Positions 1 to 11,336 of a stretch of DNA of 64,000 bases are shown here, piece by piece. This stretch comes from Batrachochytrium dendrobatidis JAM81 (lineage: Eukaryota; Chytridiomycota; Chytridiomycetes; Rhizophydiales): NCBI RefSeq assembly GCF_000203795.2, contig NW_006281099.1, positions 3,126,532 through 3,190,531 of the forward strand, read 5' to 3'. The notes beneath the pieces were generated by a model. The model ran no database searches, was not told the origin of the DNA, and was given only the letters and a program-made list of their open reading frames with translations. Every line of letters begins with the position of its first letter. Within the stretch, counting starts at the first letter, position 1. The translations under genes were made by a program, and so were the position numbers.

Positions 1-2281
1 GTACATTGATGCATCAATCAGATTGTGCACCATTTGACCAGTGTTGTGATGTGATCCATGTTCAATATCCGATACATTTGTCATCAATCGCGTGTATACA
101 TTGTCAGGTATGCCATTGTCCAGTATATACGTCAGTTCAACAGGTCCTGGTACAATTGTGCCAAATCCATCACTGCCACTACAAACAAACTGTTTGACAA
201 AAAACTCGAGTTGTCCCAGTGCAAGATTAAATGTTGATGGTGATATATTCCGATCGAGTGAGTCAGCCCTCCATTGCTCCACAATATGCTGGTTTGTGAT
301 ATCGATCCACCACATGGGTTTGCAAAGTATAGAATGGAGATACTGGATATACCGCATTTCGACAAGTGTGCGTGCCTGTCCATGTGTATCTCCGGCCATT
401 CCAGAACTCATATCAATTTTGTCATTGTCGTTGTATGGCTGAATATCCGAATTAGCAGTGTAAACCAGATGTTGGAAACACGTTTCAATGATCTGGCCAG
501 CAACCCTTCTGTTTGTGTAGTGAGTACCATCCGATTTTACAATAGCCATTAGATTTTCAAACATCCCGCCTTGATCCAACTCGGTACGTATTGAACTGTC
601 GGGATGATTGTCGGCAAAATCAACAAGTGTTTTGAGTAGTTTTACAATACCAAAACAGCCATACAAATTTACATCTCTACGTGAAAGAATAGTGTTGAGT
701 TGCTTTACAATTTCATATTCTTGAAACACCTTGATCATCTCGGCCTTGTTTGTAGATTTCTGAATCATGTCGCTGACATATTCAAACAGATACAAAAAAT
801 CATACATATTGGCATCATACATCAATATCGTCAATTGCTCAAAAACCAACGATCGTACAAGCGATACAGGAAAATCGTGCATTTTGGATGCAGCTGCTAC
901 AGCTATCTTGATTATGCGTGTTTTTAGTCTAGAGTTGTCGCTGTATTTGATATACAAGTCGTTCAGTGCTTGAATCAAACCCGACCTTATCAACTCGGCT
1001 GAAAGTACTTCACATTCTGTAACATTGCATAAACTCCGAATAGTATCAATACTTTCATAAATCACTGCTTGATCGACACTCCTGTATTCATGTCATGTCA
1101 ATCCAACCATGTCAAATTTACCAATTGTGATGACTGGACACACATTCATGCATAACATCACATACCTGAGCGTATTGACTATTGCTGGAATGATACCACA
1201 CTCCACTGCTTTTACTGGGTCATGACGATGAATATTACAAAATATGGTTTTAAGATTTTTGATAAACCCAACAGCAACTAGACCATTGGATGATTCCAGT
1301 CGTGAAACAAGTCTTGATACCACGATGCCAAACTAATGATATTGTTCAATGTCAAGTATACAACCAAATCAACATGACATGGCACTGTCCAAACTGATCC
1401 AATATTGTATCATTGTAAACATACATTTTCATCGTCAATATCATAACAAACGGTCGAAAACAGGTCAATTGCCAATCTGAGCATTTCTCGATCCGACTCG
1501 TGAACAATAATCTCAACCATTGGCTTGATGTCAAATTTATACTCTTTACTCCAGCGTCCACAATCGAATAACTCTGTACATGTTTTTATCGCCTATATGC
1601 ATATTGACACTAGATGAGTTGAATGTCAATCATTTGATCAATATCAATCATGACTTGCCGTTATTTTGACTTGACGGTTTGGTGATTGCATGAGTTGTGC
1701 AAGTTGGTTGCTTAGTCGATGAAATACTTTAAACCGATAATCACCGTACGTCATACTCAAAAATACTGTAGTAAACTCCATTACTTTGATCTACACAACA
1801 CATGTTGGCTATTTTAGTCATGAACAATCCATTATTGTTACAATATATGAATACCTGTAAACTGGGTCGATTATACTCCAAATACTTGGCTGTGATATCT
1901 TGCAGTTCAATACTTTGTAAGCGCAGCAATACATCTGTAGATCCTACCATTTCAAACCAACACAAAATCAGCAACAGTTTGAACTCATCAATAATTCAAT
2001 GACTATTAAACTTACTGTAACTATGATTGTACAATTCCTGTATCAAGTCAAGCAGTCTGTCCCATATTTCATCAGCCTTGTATAGTTGAGCATCCGTTGT
2101 TAACAGTTTCAAATCTTCCATGTGTTTGATCAACTCTTTCATGACATCATCCAACTTCATGTTTGATAAAATTAGTAAAGTTGAATTTTGATTTGATAAT
2201 TTCATTCATGCGAATGTCCAACAATTGCCAAGAATTGTTTATGTTTGGATTGTTGTAAAACGCACAAACGAGTTGTTCCAT
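1..2281 (-). CDS. armadillo/HEAT-like helical repeat protein, 3' part only
   Basis: Minus-strand gene that runs off the left edge. Exons that join in one frame: (start)-2016, 1934-1855, 1790-1659, 1592-1425, 1332-1166 and 1081-1. Introns are 64-92 nt. The protein is all-helical with leucine/isoleucine-rich repeats, for example residues EMLRLAIDLFSTVCYDID and GLVAVGFIKNLKTIF, which look like armadillo or HEAT repeats. The family cannot be named. The 5' end is uncertain: ATG 2281 opens a good frame (MEQLVCAFYNNPN) but needs an unplaced intron, and ATG 2205 or 2160 joins directly. The intron 1658-1593 reads best as GC-AG (ACG then GCAAGT); a weaker GT donor eighteen bases or less upstream also keeps the frame. 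Confidence is high that it is coding and low on function. Confidence 0.72.
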
Positions 2282-2991
2282 TTTAGTATTGTTTTAACCA
2301 GTTTTTTGTAAAAAAAATTGGATTGTTATCAAACATGCATTTAGAAATACTGTAAATTAATATTCTGAATGTGATTGTTGTGGATTTGGTTGAATAAACA
2401 AACTAGTTTACTACAACACATGGTAATGGATTACTAAACATCATCATAAATCGGATGTGATCAAATGGACTAGAATGAGATCAATGACAATCGCATTACA
2501 AACAATGTGTGGTGATTAAACCATCGAGTATTTTCAAATACAAACTTGAATGAAAAGTCTTGCCACAAGACTGATCAACTGTATTACTGTTTACACTGTG
2601 GTATTATTGATGTATTGGAATATTTGATGTTCAGATACACAATGATAATGGTAGTACAAATCATGGTAGTTGTACAAACCAAATGTGATTAAAGCCAATA
2701 ATAATGTCAGACAAGATTGGATAATGAATTAGCGTGTAAATCATCAACATTGACCAAGATTGATTGAAATGGTGAGATTGAGTTGGATGGTGATGAACAC
2801 AACAAATGTGTGTACAGAGTTGTATTGACAATATTGACAGTCCAACAACATATGAATGTAGGTTCAAATTTGGTGATCGTACAATGTATGATTACTAAGA
2901 GTGTACAAAGTGTAGATTCAACATTATAGTCTGACTGTGTGTCATATGATGATCGCTGTGTTTACTGAACAATCAATTCCTAATATAAATG

Positions 2992-3074
2992 TGAATATTT
3001 AATCATTGTCTATCCCAAAATAAAATAGTAACAATCACCAAGATAAATGTGTTCCATTTTACGTGAATACTGCT
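2992..3074 (+). repeat. dispersed inverted-end element, single (right) end
   Basis: TTCCATTTTACGTGAATAC lies at 3052-3070. The 60 bases before it (AATATTTAATCATTGTCTA and following) resemble the sequence before the similar end at 51580-51606, so homology extends inward beyond the end motif. No matching left end was found nearby, so this is a truncated or decayed copy. Confidence 0.6.
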
Positions 3075-5566
3075 GTAAATGTATTCAAAACTAGAGTCCA
3101 TATTCTCACACGTAACAAGAACTGAAAAATGCCATCACAGATATTAATCACAAGAAATCTACAAACCCAAGTTGCACAACTATTATGCTTTAACTCGAGT
3201 AGATAAACAACCATCAATGTAACAACCTAAAAAACAACCGTCATGTTTTAATATTTACACTGTAAGCCATTTGTTACAATGCGTAAACCAAAATCATGTC
3301 TAGTGTCTGACCAACTGGTTGTTTGGATCAAAACCGTGTCTGTCCAAGTTGATGATGCGATAAACCAAGAAATACATCAAACCTCGGTAAATGCTGTTAC
3401 ACTTTCCAGGTTGCTGAAACTCACATTACGCACAACTTGACATGAATGGCAATATTGGTGTCGAGACTGTCAATGTATTACAGTGTATTGGTCGACAGTG
3501 ACTGCGATCAATGACAATATTTCAGTCAGTCCAATCCATGTGTTGACTGGAACAATCACCATCCACTTGTCAGATTCAGCATGCAAATACATTACTGCTA
3601 CCATTTATCGACACCATAGATACAGTCAGGCAGCACAACAAGTCACCAGCATGTCATTAATCGTATTGCAATACAATTGACTAATATATCATGCTGTATG
3701 CTACACCAAGTCACGACATACAACAACATTATTGACTGAATACAGGTCACAACTGCAAGTATTCATGTGGTAATAAACTGACATTGGTGTTGATATACAA
3801 TTGATTGACTAATCGATCATCATCAATTGCATCAGCGATTGGTATATGCAACTGATATACACCATGTCCGAGTCTGATACATGTAGATACATGCGTGTCG
3901 ATCAACAATGCATATTTGTAACATTACAGTCGAATGTGAGTTGAGTCGATCATTAAACCAACAAATCAATGATTGCATTCTAAATGTAGTGCGATTTGAT
4001 ACAACATGACAATATATTGTCCAACAGGTTCAACAACATACACAACACCAATATCCAATACATCACACATGAATACACTGCATATACAAGCAGTAGCAAC
4101 GACAAATCCAAACCAACAGTGACAGAGTTACTCATCAACATATACTCGATCATCAGTCGAGTCTGCATATATCAACTAGTTGCAACACGTCATAATCAAT
4201 GTGGATTGTATTGTCCACCAATCGATCATGACAGCTAATCAATACCAATCATGCAGTCAATACAATCACCAACATATCGATGATTGTTGACTGGCAGTTA
4301 CAACTCGTCAATTGCATCCAATGTTACAGGTGATGCACATCTGATTACTGCAAATCAACAACTTGTCAATCATATCATAGTGTGCATTACCAACAGACCA
4401 TGCAATTACAAATCAATGTATACGTGATCAACATTTGATATTTGATGGTGATGAGTCAACCATGATTGATTGTATCATGTAACTAATACAGTTGCATTGT
4501 CTGGTATTGATGATCAACCCAGTCATGTCAAACAGTAACCAATGTGTGTATATCGAGTTTGTGTTGCATGAACACATCAAGGTGTTTGATAACGAGTCCA
4601 ACGTGATGATACAAACCCAATATTATATGAATATCCAAGTTGATGAATCAAGTCGAGGTTTGCAAAGTGTCAATGTCAGGTCAATCAAACGAGCCAGTCA
4701 ACCATTATATTGTGACTAGTGATGGCACGGTTTTAATATCAACAAGCTAGATAGTCGACAATATGGGTGATTGTGATTTGGTCAAACCGCAGCACTTGCA
4801 TATCACTAAACCAGTTTGATGTGTGTGATGTATTCAGTGATCGTATACTGGTCAATTGATGCAATATGATCATACTATTGTATTGGTGACAAATGTTTTT
4901 GCATGACAATGGTATATATGTATAACTGGGCCATCATGCACCAGTTGTATGTGATTGACATTGATCATCATGGCATGTATTCAAATACAACATTATCAAC
5001 ATGTATCATGTCGTTTGTGATCAACTATAACTGGCGTGGATTGTGCACTGTAGCTATATGGTATTGATTGCAGTTGTTGATTAATACTCGGACTACTGTG
5101 GTGCTGGGTGACTAGATCCAATTGCAGTGTGTATACAACGAGTTGTTCAAGTAATGTAATGAGTGAATCAATCCAGAATACGAGTCAACCATGACATATG
5201 ATCATGATGTGTGGTTGATACAACTATAGTGACGATCGATATTAATATAATAACACACAACATGCAATATGCCAACACAACGGTTGCAAGTCACTAATCA
5301 TCAATGTGACATTGTGGTTGCAACATGAACTACATTGTATTGATTCAGTTGATTGATTGAGTTACTGGACAGTGCGCAGTGATGACTGATCATGTCGAGT
5401 TAAGTGGAAGATATCCACTAAACCACATGTTGAATCATGCCAATCACTTGCTACTTTGAAAAGCACAAAGCATCACAGCAAACAGATGGCCATACAGTAG
5501 CGAATGCCAACTCAGCTGCATATAGTCCTATTTAATCTGTACTCGGTTACTCTGGTCCACTAGACC

Positions 5567-5667
5567 CTTTTTAGGGTGGAAAGTGGACAAACTATACAAT
5601 GTTTCAATATATAGCCGAACAGCGGCTTAACCAAGATTGCGGACTATCATATAAAGGGATATCCCTT
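5567..5667 (+). promoter_or_regulatory. palindromes upstream of secreted-protein gene
   Basis: Two dyad sequences lie 170-270 bases upstream of the ATG at 5838: ACCCTTTTTAGGGT near 5567-5580 and the perfect 14-mer AAGGGATATCCCTT at 5654-5667. Related CCCTTTTAGGG-like and TAGATATCCC sequences occur upstream of the three paralogous secreted genes at 15054, 19534 and 21987. A role as transcription-factor sites is an inference. Confidence 0.35.
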
Positions 5668-5837
5668 AAACTTTGGCATCGATAGCAAGCCAATACCAAC
5701 CCTGACAGCAACACTAGTTCCTTAGGGTGCCCATTCGGGGAACATGTCTGGTATTATTTCCGGAATAACGAATATAAATACGATATAAGCCCGACTTGTC
5801 AAATAACAATCATCCACAACTTGATCAAATCAATACA

Positions 5838-6716
5838 ATGAAACTCGCAATCACCGTTTTATCATCAATTCTGGCCATCTGCTCAGTTACTGTCGCCAAC
5901 CCAGTTAATCCCAGCGCGACTACGAGTGCCGAATCTAGCACTTCAGCAGTTATTCCCAGTGCACAAACTATAGCCTCGATTGATTTTAACCAACTTTCAG
6001 ACGAGGGAAAGAGTTTGATCAAAGAATACGCACAAGCGAATAAAAAGCATAATGAGGCAAAGGCAATGTGCGACTCGACAGGATCTGTAATAGCTTCTCA
6101 AGAAAAATTGGTAAAATATCTAGGTGATGAGCTTAAAGGTTTGATGGATAAATCTCGTAAAAACAAGCATGGTCCAAGGCACGAGAAAGAGGTTAAAGAA
6201 GCCAATTCTCGACTTGAGGAACAATACTATATTTTTCTCCAGCTTGAAAACAAGTGCGTGGATTCCTACTGGGGCAAATCTGGAATCCTCTCGCAATTCG
6301 CTAAAATCAAAAATCAACTCGTGAAGTCCCTGTTTGGGAAACACACGAGTGTAGAATCAGTTGATAGCCACATACAACTTCTGGAATCAAATCCCGAGTT
6401 TATGGGACTCGTCAAACAATTTGAAAACCTCGTATCAGGCCAACAGCTAGAACTTGAGCAACCCTCTACTAGTGAGAGCCAGAATTCGCAACATCATAAA
6501 AGTTTGTCTTCATCATCGGATCAAACGCCTACAGCTCAATCTACTAAAGCATCTTCCGGTAAACACGAAACTCCCAAATATCCCTCTGAACAAAGATCTC
6601 GCAAATCTCGTGCGCAGAAGTTTTTCAAATCCTCACATTCAAAAGGAGGTCCTAAACATAAGAAGGAGCTCAGCTCACTCTTGGGTCAGTCCGATTCTGA
6701 AGATTCAGATGCTTGA
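5838..6716 (+). CDS. secreted coiled-coil protein, lineage-specific family
   Basis: Single-exon gene of 292 residues. An in-frame ATG at 5796 would add 14 residues, but ATG 5838 starts directly with a signal peptide (MKLAITVLSSILAICSVTVA, cleavage likely after VANP or SVTVA). A Ser/Thr/Ala-rich linker follows, then an amphipathic coiled-coil region (residues about 60-190, many Lys/Glu). The tail is Ser/Lys/His-rich and ends in an acidic DSEDSDA. The layout is that of the expanded secreted families of Batrachochytrium-type chytrids (recalled, not searched). Target and activity are unknown. It is not closely related to the three paralogs at 15-23 kb, although it shares signal-peptide style and similar promoter words. 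TATAAATA sits at 5771, a plausible TATA box. Confidence 0.8.
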   Translation: MKLAITVLSSILAICSVTVANPVNPSATTSAESSTSAVIPSAQTIASIDFNQLSDEGKSLIKEYAQANKKHNEAKAMCDSTGSVIASQEKLVKYLGDELKGLMDKSRKNKHGPRHEKEVKEANSRLEEQYYIFLQLENKCVDSYWGKSGILSQFAKIKNQLVKSLFGKHTSVESVDSHIQLLESNPEFMGLVKQFENLVSGQQLELEQPSTSESQNSQHHKSLSSSSDQTPTAQSTKASSGKHETPKYPSEQRSRKSRAQKFFKSSHSKGGPKHKKELSSLLGQSDSEDSDA

Positions 6717-6719
6717 TTT

Positions 6720-7572
6720 AAATGCTAATTTGGACTGGTTTCAATCATGTCCGTTGAATTTTTGCTCAAATAAAGTACCTTTGACATTTGAAACTGATTT
6801 TATATGCATTGAATCTGATTATTCCACACAGTCTTGGTTGGCATGATATCATATTGTACATTGACACTTGTATTTCCAATACAATACAATACAGTTTACA
6901 TATTGCATAGTTGTACACATTGATGATACTGACATGCATGTGTGTATTGTGTCGATATAGTATTGCTTGACATGTCGTATTGACACATGCAACACCAATA
7001 TCAACAATAGTCATGTGTGTTGATATCTGATCTGACCAATCTAGAAACCCGTCTTGGCGATCAACCTACTGCCATTTGATGCTTTTCAACATGTTTAGTA
7101 TAGTTGTTTGGATGTTACAACAGCTCTGCTCCATACATGTCCAAACAATCAGTCCATGTTTTTACTGTAATACACGTTGTAATATGTCCACTGTATCATC
7201 TCATCACACATCCTGTCATAATTATGATATAAACTAGCTTAAAATACACGTCCGTGAGTCTGTAGTCGATTATTAACAATGCAATGGTCCCAGCTGAATG
7301 ATCCATATCAAACATGTATAAAAGCAATTGTTGTATACAACATACTCGGTAAACCAGTTTATGTTGATTTTTTGTTGATACATTATCCAAATCTATTACA
7401 TGTCATAAGCAGTTGCATTTGTTGACAAAATGGTTCAAAACAACAGTCAATGACAATCCATTGCATTCATTGTTGTATAATGTGCACCTACAAACAATAT
7501 GCATATATCATGATTCCAAACTTTATTGTTTCAATTGTATGCATATTGGTAGTAGTTTGATATTTAATCAAG
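6720..7572. other. intergenic, nothing recognised
   Basis: AT-rich sequence with only short unsupported frames, rich in TTGATAT/ACAATAC words. No RNA gene, repeat end or splice-compatible coding stretch was found. Confidence 0.5.
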
Positions 7573-8010
7573 CTATTGTCGATTATTGAATAGCAGGTCT
7601 TTGACTTTGGTTTTGATATCCTTCATTTCTGCTTCAAGTTGAATTGCCTCGTTTTATTATGAACTTTTTCGCGACTGATTCAATGGACTCATCTTTAGCC
7701 TTTTTAGAAACACTTACAAGATGATTGAAAATGACTTGTAATTGTATAGTTATTGATGATCCTGCATTACTGGTACATTTACTTGGAGTGCGTATAGATA
7801 GAGATGCCTTTTTCCTACATATTTATCGATTTGCTTGCAAATGTGATGACCACATTCAGAAACGTTGGGATCGTGTATTTTCAAGTGTATCATAGTATGA
7901 AATAAATTAGCAACACGAGTATCATCCCAAGGTTGGTGATTCGGGTATGGAAGGTGAGGTTTCAAAGTTGGTACGGCTGTATCCGACGACATGACTGCTA
8001 GCAGCGACAT
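7573..8010 (-). pseudogene. decayed secreted-protein gene
   Basis: A frame starting at 8010 (MSLLAVMSSDTAVP) runs 86 codons to a stop at 7750. Below it, coding-like segments continue in shifted frames: SKKAKDESIESVAKKFI, then after a frameshift EAIQLEAEMKDIKTKVKDLL ending in FNNRQ and a stop at 7573. The helical, charged C-terminal segment ending in a short basic tail looks like the end of a secreted coiled-coil protein of the chytrid-specific kind. The stop plus frameshift make a functional full-length product unlikely. A short intact peptide from the first frame cannot be excluded. Confidence 0.5.
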
Positions 8011-8182
8011 TGCAAAAACACAACCCTACTGTAGAATGTCCAAACAAACATTATATACACAGGTATATTTTAGACACTCTACAGCATACTCTAGTATCAA
8101 ATATTGAATAGCCTGAACATTTTATTTAGATTTATGCAACTTGTATCATTTAAAAACCCGAGATGCAAGATTATTTATTACA

Positions 8183-8542
8183 GCCATATTCACATAAATG
8201 TAACACTAAATAAAAGTGACAGTATATAATAAACATCCAGTTTCATGGAATGATAGATCAGTTTACTGAAAAACGCTGTATCTTTTAAACTTTGAAAAAA
8301 CTACACACTCGCTGATTAAACATGGTCCTTTACCGCTCAACAAACAGCAATGTTGCGAGATGTAGAACTCATTCTTGAGCTCTGTAGAAAATAATCTTGT
8401 TCAAGCAATTCCAAACACAACAAGAATTGAAAATGTTTTGAATAAACAGTCAACCTGTAGTATGAAAATGCAACAAGCATTTAATCATTGTGTACTTCAA
8501 ACCAATCACTGCATGATGGTGTTGTATTTACGTGAACAACGG
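8183..8542. repeat. dispersed inverted-end element, complete but diverged copy
   Basis: Left end CCATATTCACATAAATGTAA at 8184-8203 and right end GGTGTTGTATTTACGTGAAC at 8518-8537 are inverted relative to each other, about 360 bases apart. The interior (ACTAAATAAAAGTGACAGTATATAATAAAC and following, read 8204 onward) matches by eye the interiors at 58930 and 53155. It is non-coding. Confidence 0.65.
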
Positions 8543-8706
8543 TAAACAGCAATTTCGATGGCTTGGCTTAACATTTAATTTCCATCTTGACTAAGCTTTC
8601 AAATGTGTATTGAAAACAATATTTCAACTTATCCAAGTTGGTAGGCGTTTATCGCGTAGTTAAACCAATTAGTTGTATAGATTCAGCAAACGTACTCTTT
8701 TTGGAA

Positions 8707-10631
8707 ATGCATGCATCAACAGCAATATATGTAGTACTAGCGCTATTTACAAAAGGCTTTCAACTTGTATCTGGTGACAGAGTTCCTTTGGTACCCCCAA
8801 CTACATATGTTCGTACCAATACTTTAAATGAGCGTGTCGTAGTCTCATTACCAGGTGGTATATCAACATGCTATATAGTAAATCTGGATATACAAGGCAT
8901 TACAGTAAGCCACTCTTTGAAAAAGTCATTTGTTTTATTCATCAGTACATGTATAAATCTTGTCTGATTTTGACAAAAAGTAAATCATTATACTTGTCTA
9001 TTTTGATGAATACCTCCATTACAACTGTGTTTGAACATTAGCAATCAGCTATAATTGAATATTTGAAATGCTTTGAAATTTTTTGGAAAATTGTAGCAAA
9101 GCAATGACTTGTCTTGGTTTGACAATTGACAAAAATTGACTTGAATGAAACTATTTAACAATCTATATCTAGTTTAGTGTCATGATTGATTCGGGTTCTA
9201 CTGATCTTACTATACCACTTGCTGGTCTAAACAACTATTCTGGCCCAACAATTAATACTCCGCGTCCGCCTGGTGGTAGTAATTTGACTGGTGCCTATGG
9301 CGACCAATCTGGATGGATTGGATACGGATTTCAAGGAACTGCGCGTGTCACTGGAACCAATATTACGACTTCCAATGCTCCAGTCATTGGCATGTTTCAA
9401 CAAACGACGAACCCAATCTACACTACTGGCGATGTGACACAGGGACTACTCGGAATCGCATATCCATCATTGGCTAGCTATCGTGTAACTCCATCTACAG
9501 TCATAGATGCATGGGTTGCTTCAGGAACTATGCCAAAAAATGAGATTGCGTTTCACGCATGTCCATACAGTATGATCAATCAAAGTTACGTTGACTTTGG
9601 AAACACTGATCCGTCATACAAGTGTAGTTCGAACGGAGTGCCAGTCGTGTGGGCATACTCACCAGCACGTACTTATTTCACACTTGATATTCGTGCAATA
9701 TCGGTCAACTCTGTACCAGTAACTCTTCCTTCGACATTTCAAAATGTAATGGGATACAATAAATGGTCCTTTATCGACTCGTGTACAAGTGTGATTGTGC
9801 TTCCAGGAGCCGTGATCACTACACTGGTGAATGCCATTCGATCAAGCGGTGGTCTTCCTTCTGATCTTGCTTCATCGTCATATCTTTCCGATTTTCTTGC
9901 TGGAAATATTGGTGTTAAACCAGCCCAGCCTTTCCAATGGAGCAAACTTCCCAGTGTTTCGTTTGACATCACATCTGATCAAACTATATCCGGCAGTCAA
10001 AATGCCACGTTTAAAATTACTCTTGGAGCTCGACAGTATATCCAACCAAATGCCAACGGATACTGTAAGTATGGAAACATCATACAGAACTTTTGAGTCT
10101 GCTATATATTTATATCTATGTAATATATAGATCAAATGATAATCCAAGTAGGCAGTGATGCATATGCCAATCTTGGCATTCCCTTTTTTTCCAACCTGAA
10201 TGTCGTGCTTGATCGGGCAAATGCTCGTGTTGGGTTTTCTCAAGGATGTGGATGTGATACTGCTACTGATGGATACCCAATAATCCAAGATGCAAACGGA
10301 ATGACCTGGACTGCGGGGATGTAAGTATTACCATTTTTAAATTGTATTTGACAACAATTGACCCATTTTCGTGTATAGATCGATCCCATATACCACGCCT
10401 ACAGGGACATCCACAGCAATAAAAACAACTACAGATATACCAGCAACAGGCACGCCGTCTTCAACAAGTATGTTTTATTCAAATGATTATAAAAACCATA
10501 TTCACACATTTGGCTTATTAACGGAAAATACTGTAGCTTTAGCAAATGCATCGACTTTACAGACTATCCGTAGTGATTTTTGGCTGACAATGTTTATAGT
10601 CGTATTGACTTCTTTCATTGTACTGGCTTAG
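8707..10631 (+). CDS. pepsin-like aspartic protease (A1), probable GPI anchor
   Basis: Four exons: 8707-8904, 9173-10064, 10131-10320, 10379-10631. The N-terminus is a signal peptide (MHASTAIYVVLALFTKGFQ), followed by LDIQG-ITFSVMIDSGSTDL, the first catalytic Asp motif of family A1. The second motif, normally DSG/DTG, reads WSFIDSCTSVIVLPG (codon TGT near 9781): the Asp is kept but the Gly is Cys. The C-terminal A1 signature (NVVLDRANARVGFS) is present. The last exon has a Thr/Ser/Pro-rich spacer and ends in a hydrophobic segment (FWLTMFIVVLTSFIVLA), the pattern of a GPI-attachment signal, as in yapsins. Expected location is the cell surface. Catalytic activity is uncertain because of the Gly-to-Cys change. 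Intron 1 (268 nt) is longer than the others. Confidence 0.88.
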
Positions 10632-10706
10632 ATACATATACTTGAACCAATTCTTTCTGGTGTGCTAATTATTTTAGTTGAGCAGTTTTAAAATTGTCTG
10701 TATGAC

Positions 10707-11094
10707 AGTCGTATTCATGTAAAATGAAACACTTGTGTTGATCTTGCAGTGATTGTCTCGGAATAAACAATGGTTAAATATTCGTTGTTTTCGTACTAGA
10801 AACTGATTATTCCTTTTATTAAAGATCTGTTGTATTCTGATATTGGATATGTTTTACTTGAAGAGAACAATCTCAGTAATGCAACTATACATGCAGGTCA
10901 CCCAATGTTCACTTTAAATGTTTGGTCTAAAAAGGAAAGTTGGAGGTTCAAAAGATGTCAAGGATGCAAACATTCGTCCTGTATTTTTGTAAAAGAATGG
11001 GCATGAAGATTAGTAAACTAATGAGTTTAAAAACAATATTGCTCAGTGAGATTGACCGCTTATTATATAATGTTCCATTTACGTGAATACGACT
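10707..11094. repeat. dispersed inverted-end element, complete copy
   Basis: AGTCGTATTCATGTAAAATG at 10707-10726 is inverted at 11075-11094 (CCATTTACGTGAATACGACT). The outermost 12 bases differ at a single position and the span is 388 bases. The interior GGAATAAACAATGGTTAAAT near 10759 is the reverse complement of the sequence beside the ends at 3052 and 51589, defining one subfamily. No coding capacity and no clear target-site duplication was seen. Confidence 0.72.
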
Positions 11095-11097
11095 TAA

Positions 11098-11157
11098 ATA
11101 TCAACTTGACGACACCCATAACGAGCAAAGTTTAATGACTATATAACGATTTATTTT
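11098..11157. repeat. 60-bp inverted copy of the zim17 3' flank
   Basis: This stretch is the reverse complement of 18911-18970 with about one mismatch. The partner begins just at the zim17 stop codon region and ends at the start of the second secreted-gene block. The match stops sharply on the far side, so it is a dispersed fragment and not a long inverted duplication. Confidence 0.7.
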
Positions 11158-11336
11158 GTAGCAAAAGCCTAATTTTCATACAGTTGTAAAATATTGAATC
11201 ATCAATAAAACTACCAAGAGTAACCAAAATTCGATATATTCATTTTTCAGTGTAACAAGTTAGCAATAAGAATTCTAAACTCAGTCCAGAAACCCAGATT
11301 CTTGAATAGATATTCACAAGTAATCAAAAGATATTT

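Larger units (their letters stand above)
2300..5795. other. 3.5 kb without a convincing gene
   Basis: Only short frames without family resemblance or plausible splice joins are present on either strand. The middle part (about 3400-5400) is rich in CAATCA/TGATTG/GATCAT words and poor in long A or T runs, unlike the other intergenic DNA here. The only recognisable item is one end of the dispersed inverted-end element at 3050-3074. The last 300 bases probably hold the promoter of the secreted-protein gene at 5838. Confidence 0.6.
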
